Assembly (NCBI GenBank): GCA_964490765.1
Contig: CAZBDV010000042.1
Coordinates: forward strand, 1 to 16,961
From: CAZBDV01 sp964490765
Lineage (GTDB): Bacteria; Cloacimonadota; Cloacimonadia; Cloacimonadales; JAJBBL01
Direction of reading: 5' to 3'
Length of the DNA stretch: 16,961 nucleotides
Position numbers and translations under genes: made by a program. This document shows, piece after piece, positions 16,469 to 16,961 of this stretch. A model generated the notes under the pieces. That model searched no databases. It worked only from the letters and a program-made list of their open reading frames with translations, and was not told where the DNA came from. Position 1 is the stretch's first letter, and each line of letters begins with the position of its first letter.

Positions 16469-16961
16469 GTGAGATATATAACTATCATAACACTAATCTG
16501 GCTGATAAGTATTGGCCTGAATGCCCAGACGGCGATAGCACCTACAACAGGAAATGGAACAATAGAACAACCTTATGAGCTATCATCATTAGGTCATCTT
16601 TACTGGCTGGTAGCAGATGATGATGTAGTCCCGGATCCCGGTAGAGAAGTTCGCTGGTCAAGTCACTACATACAGACTGCAGACATTGATGCTTCTCCCA
16701 CTTCCAGTTGGTTCAACGGTCAGGGATGGGACCCAATAGGCTATTACTCAAGTTCTGACAATACAATAAGCTTTACCGGTTCATACAACGGCCAGGGTAA
16801 TACCGTGAACGGGCTCTATATCAATCGTCCTGCTTCGAATAATATTGGTCTTTTTGGGCGTTTAGAGGGAGCACAGATAAAGAATCTTGGCGTAATCAAT
16901 GTGAGCATTACCGGCCAGAATTCTGTTGGCGGCCTGGCAGGCCAGAATAGAAGCGGTTCTG
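16469..16961 (+). CDS. Start of a secreted GLUG-motif repeat protein; 3' end outside window
   Basis: A GTG at 16469 is preceded by GGAGG (16460-16464). An in-frame TAA (16466-16468) sits immediately before it, so translation cannot start earlier. The first ~20 residues (VRYITIITLIWLISIGLNAQT) form a signal peptide ending in AQT. The mature start, with TGNGTIEQPYELSSLGHLYWL, is the usual opening of secreted GLUG / beta-helix type proteins. Then come FTGSYNGQGNTVNGLYI, IGLFG and the GLUG core VGGLAGQN. GLUG repeats are known from IgA-protease-like and other FCB surface proteins and probably form a right-handed beta-solenoid. 164 codons are present and still open at the end of the window. No catalytic region is seen; adhesin or surface structural protein is the likely class. 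Confidence 0.88.
   Translation, partial: MRYITIITLIWLISIGLNAQTAIAPTTGNGTIEQPYELSSLGHLYWLVADDDVVPDPGREVRWSSHYIQTADIDASPTSSWFNGQGWDPIGYYSSSDNTISFTGSYNGQGNTVNGLYINRPASNNIGLFGRLEGAQIKNLGVINVSITGQNSVGGLAGQNRSGS

Noticed and set aside
1..16961. CRISPR arrays, tRNA or rRNA genes, insertion sequences
   Set aside because: I saw no short regularly spaced repeats, cloverleaf-like sequences, rRNA motifs, intact transposase genes or terminal inverted repeats. The only long repeat is the Fn3 duplication within a coding region.

Overview
The window looks like accessory, secretion-rich DNA of a Gram-negative bacterium of the FCB superphylum. Candidatus Cloacimonadota, or a close relative, is the best guess. 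The evidence is moderately AT-rich sequence, Shine-Dalgarno sites before ATG or GTG starts, long multidomain secreted proteins built from fibronectin-III-like (Fn3), jelly-roll and CARDB-like modules, and C-terminal FlgD-Ig-like / Por-type (type IX secretion) sorting domains with a YPNPFNP motif. The phylum is inferred from protein style; no rRNA or other marker gene is present. All genes found lie on the + strand.

Layout. (1) 1-2372 is the 3' part of a large surface or secreted protein whose first residues resemble the Ig-like domain that follows the catalytic domain of gingipain-type (C25) peptidases. (2) 2472-7550 is a 1692-residue subtilase (S8) with a prodomain, a complete catalytic triad and a long Fn3 tail; two adjacent Fn3 modules are perfect DNA copies. 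(3) 7674-8741 is a small secreted alpha/beta-hydrolase. (4) 8863-12825 is a second subtilase in which a copy of that same hydrolase has been fused downstream of the protease, followed by a canonical sorting domain. (5) 12935-13774 is a lipoprotein of unknown family. (6) 13775-14321 has no convincing long gene. It holds interleaved inverted repeats that could form a pseudoknot, a candidate promoter and a doubtful 54-codon ORF. (7) 14322-15410 is a small secreted protein with a sorting domain, closed by a strong intrinsic terminator. (8) 15487-16176 is a seven-helix TspO/MBR-like membrane protein. (9) 16469-16961 is the start of a secreted GLUG-repeat protein that runs off the window.

How the genes fit together. 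The first four genes share parts. The two subtilases have the same prodomain and catalytic architecture. The hydrolase occurs once free and once fused. A roughly 175-residue module is shared by the C25-like protein and subtilase 1. One C-terminal Fn3-like module ends three of the four proteins. The simplest reading is an expanding, recombining cluster of exported hydrolases for extracellular polymer breakdown (protein, and perhaps ester) at or beyond the outer membrane. The catalytic residues are visible; the substrates and the cooperation between proteins are inferred. The most distinctive items are the protease-esterase fusion beside its free-standing paralogue, the fresh Fn3 duplication, the two kinds of C-terminus, the palindrome over the promoter of the fusion gene, and the interleaved inverted repeats after the lipoprotein gene.
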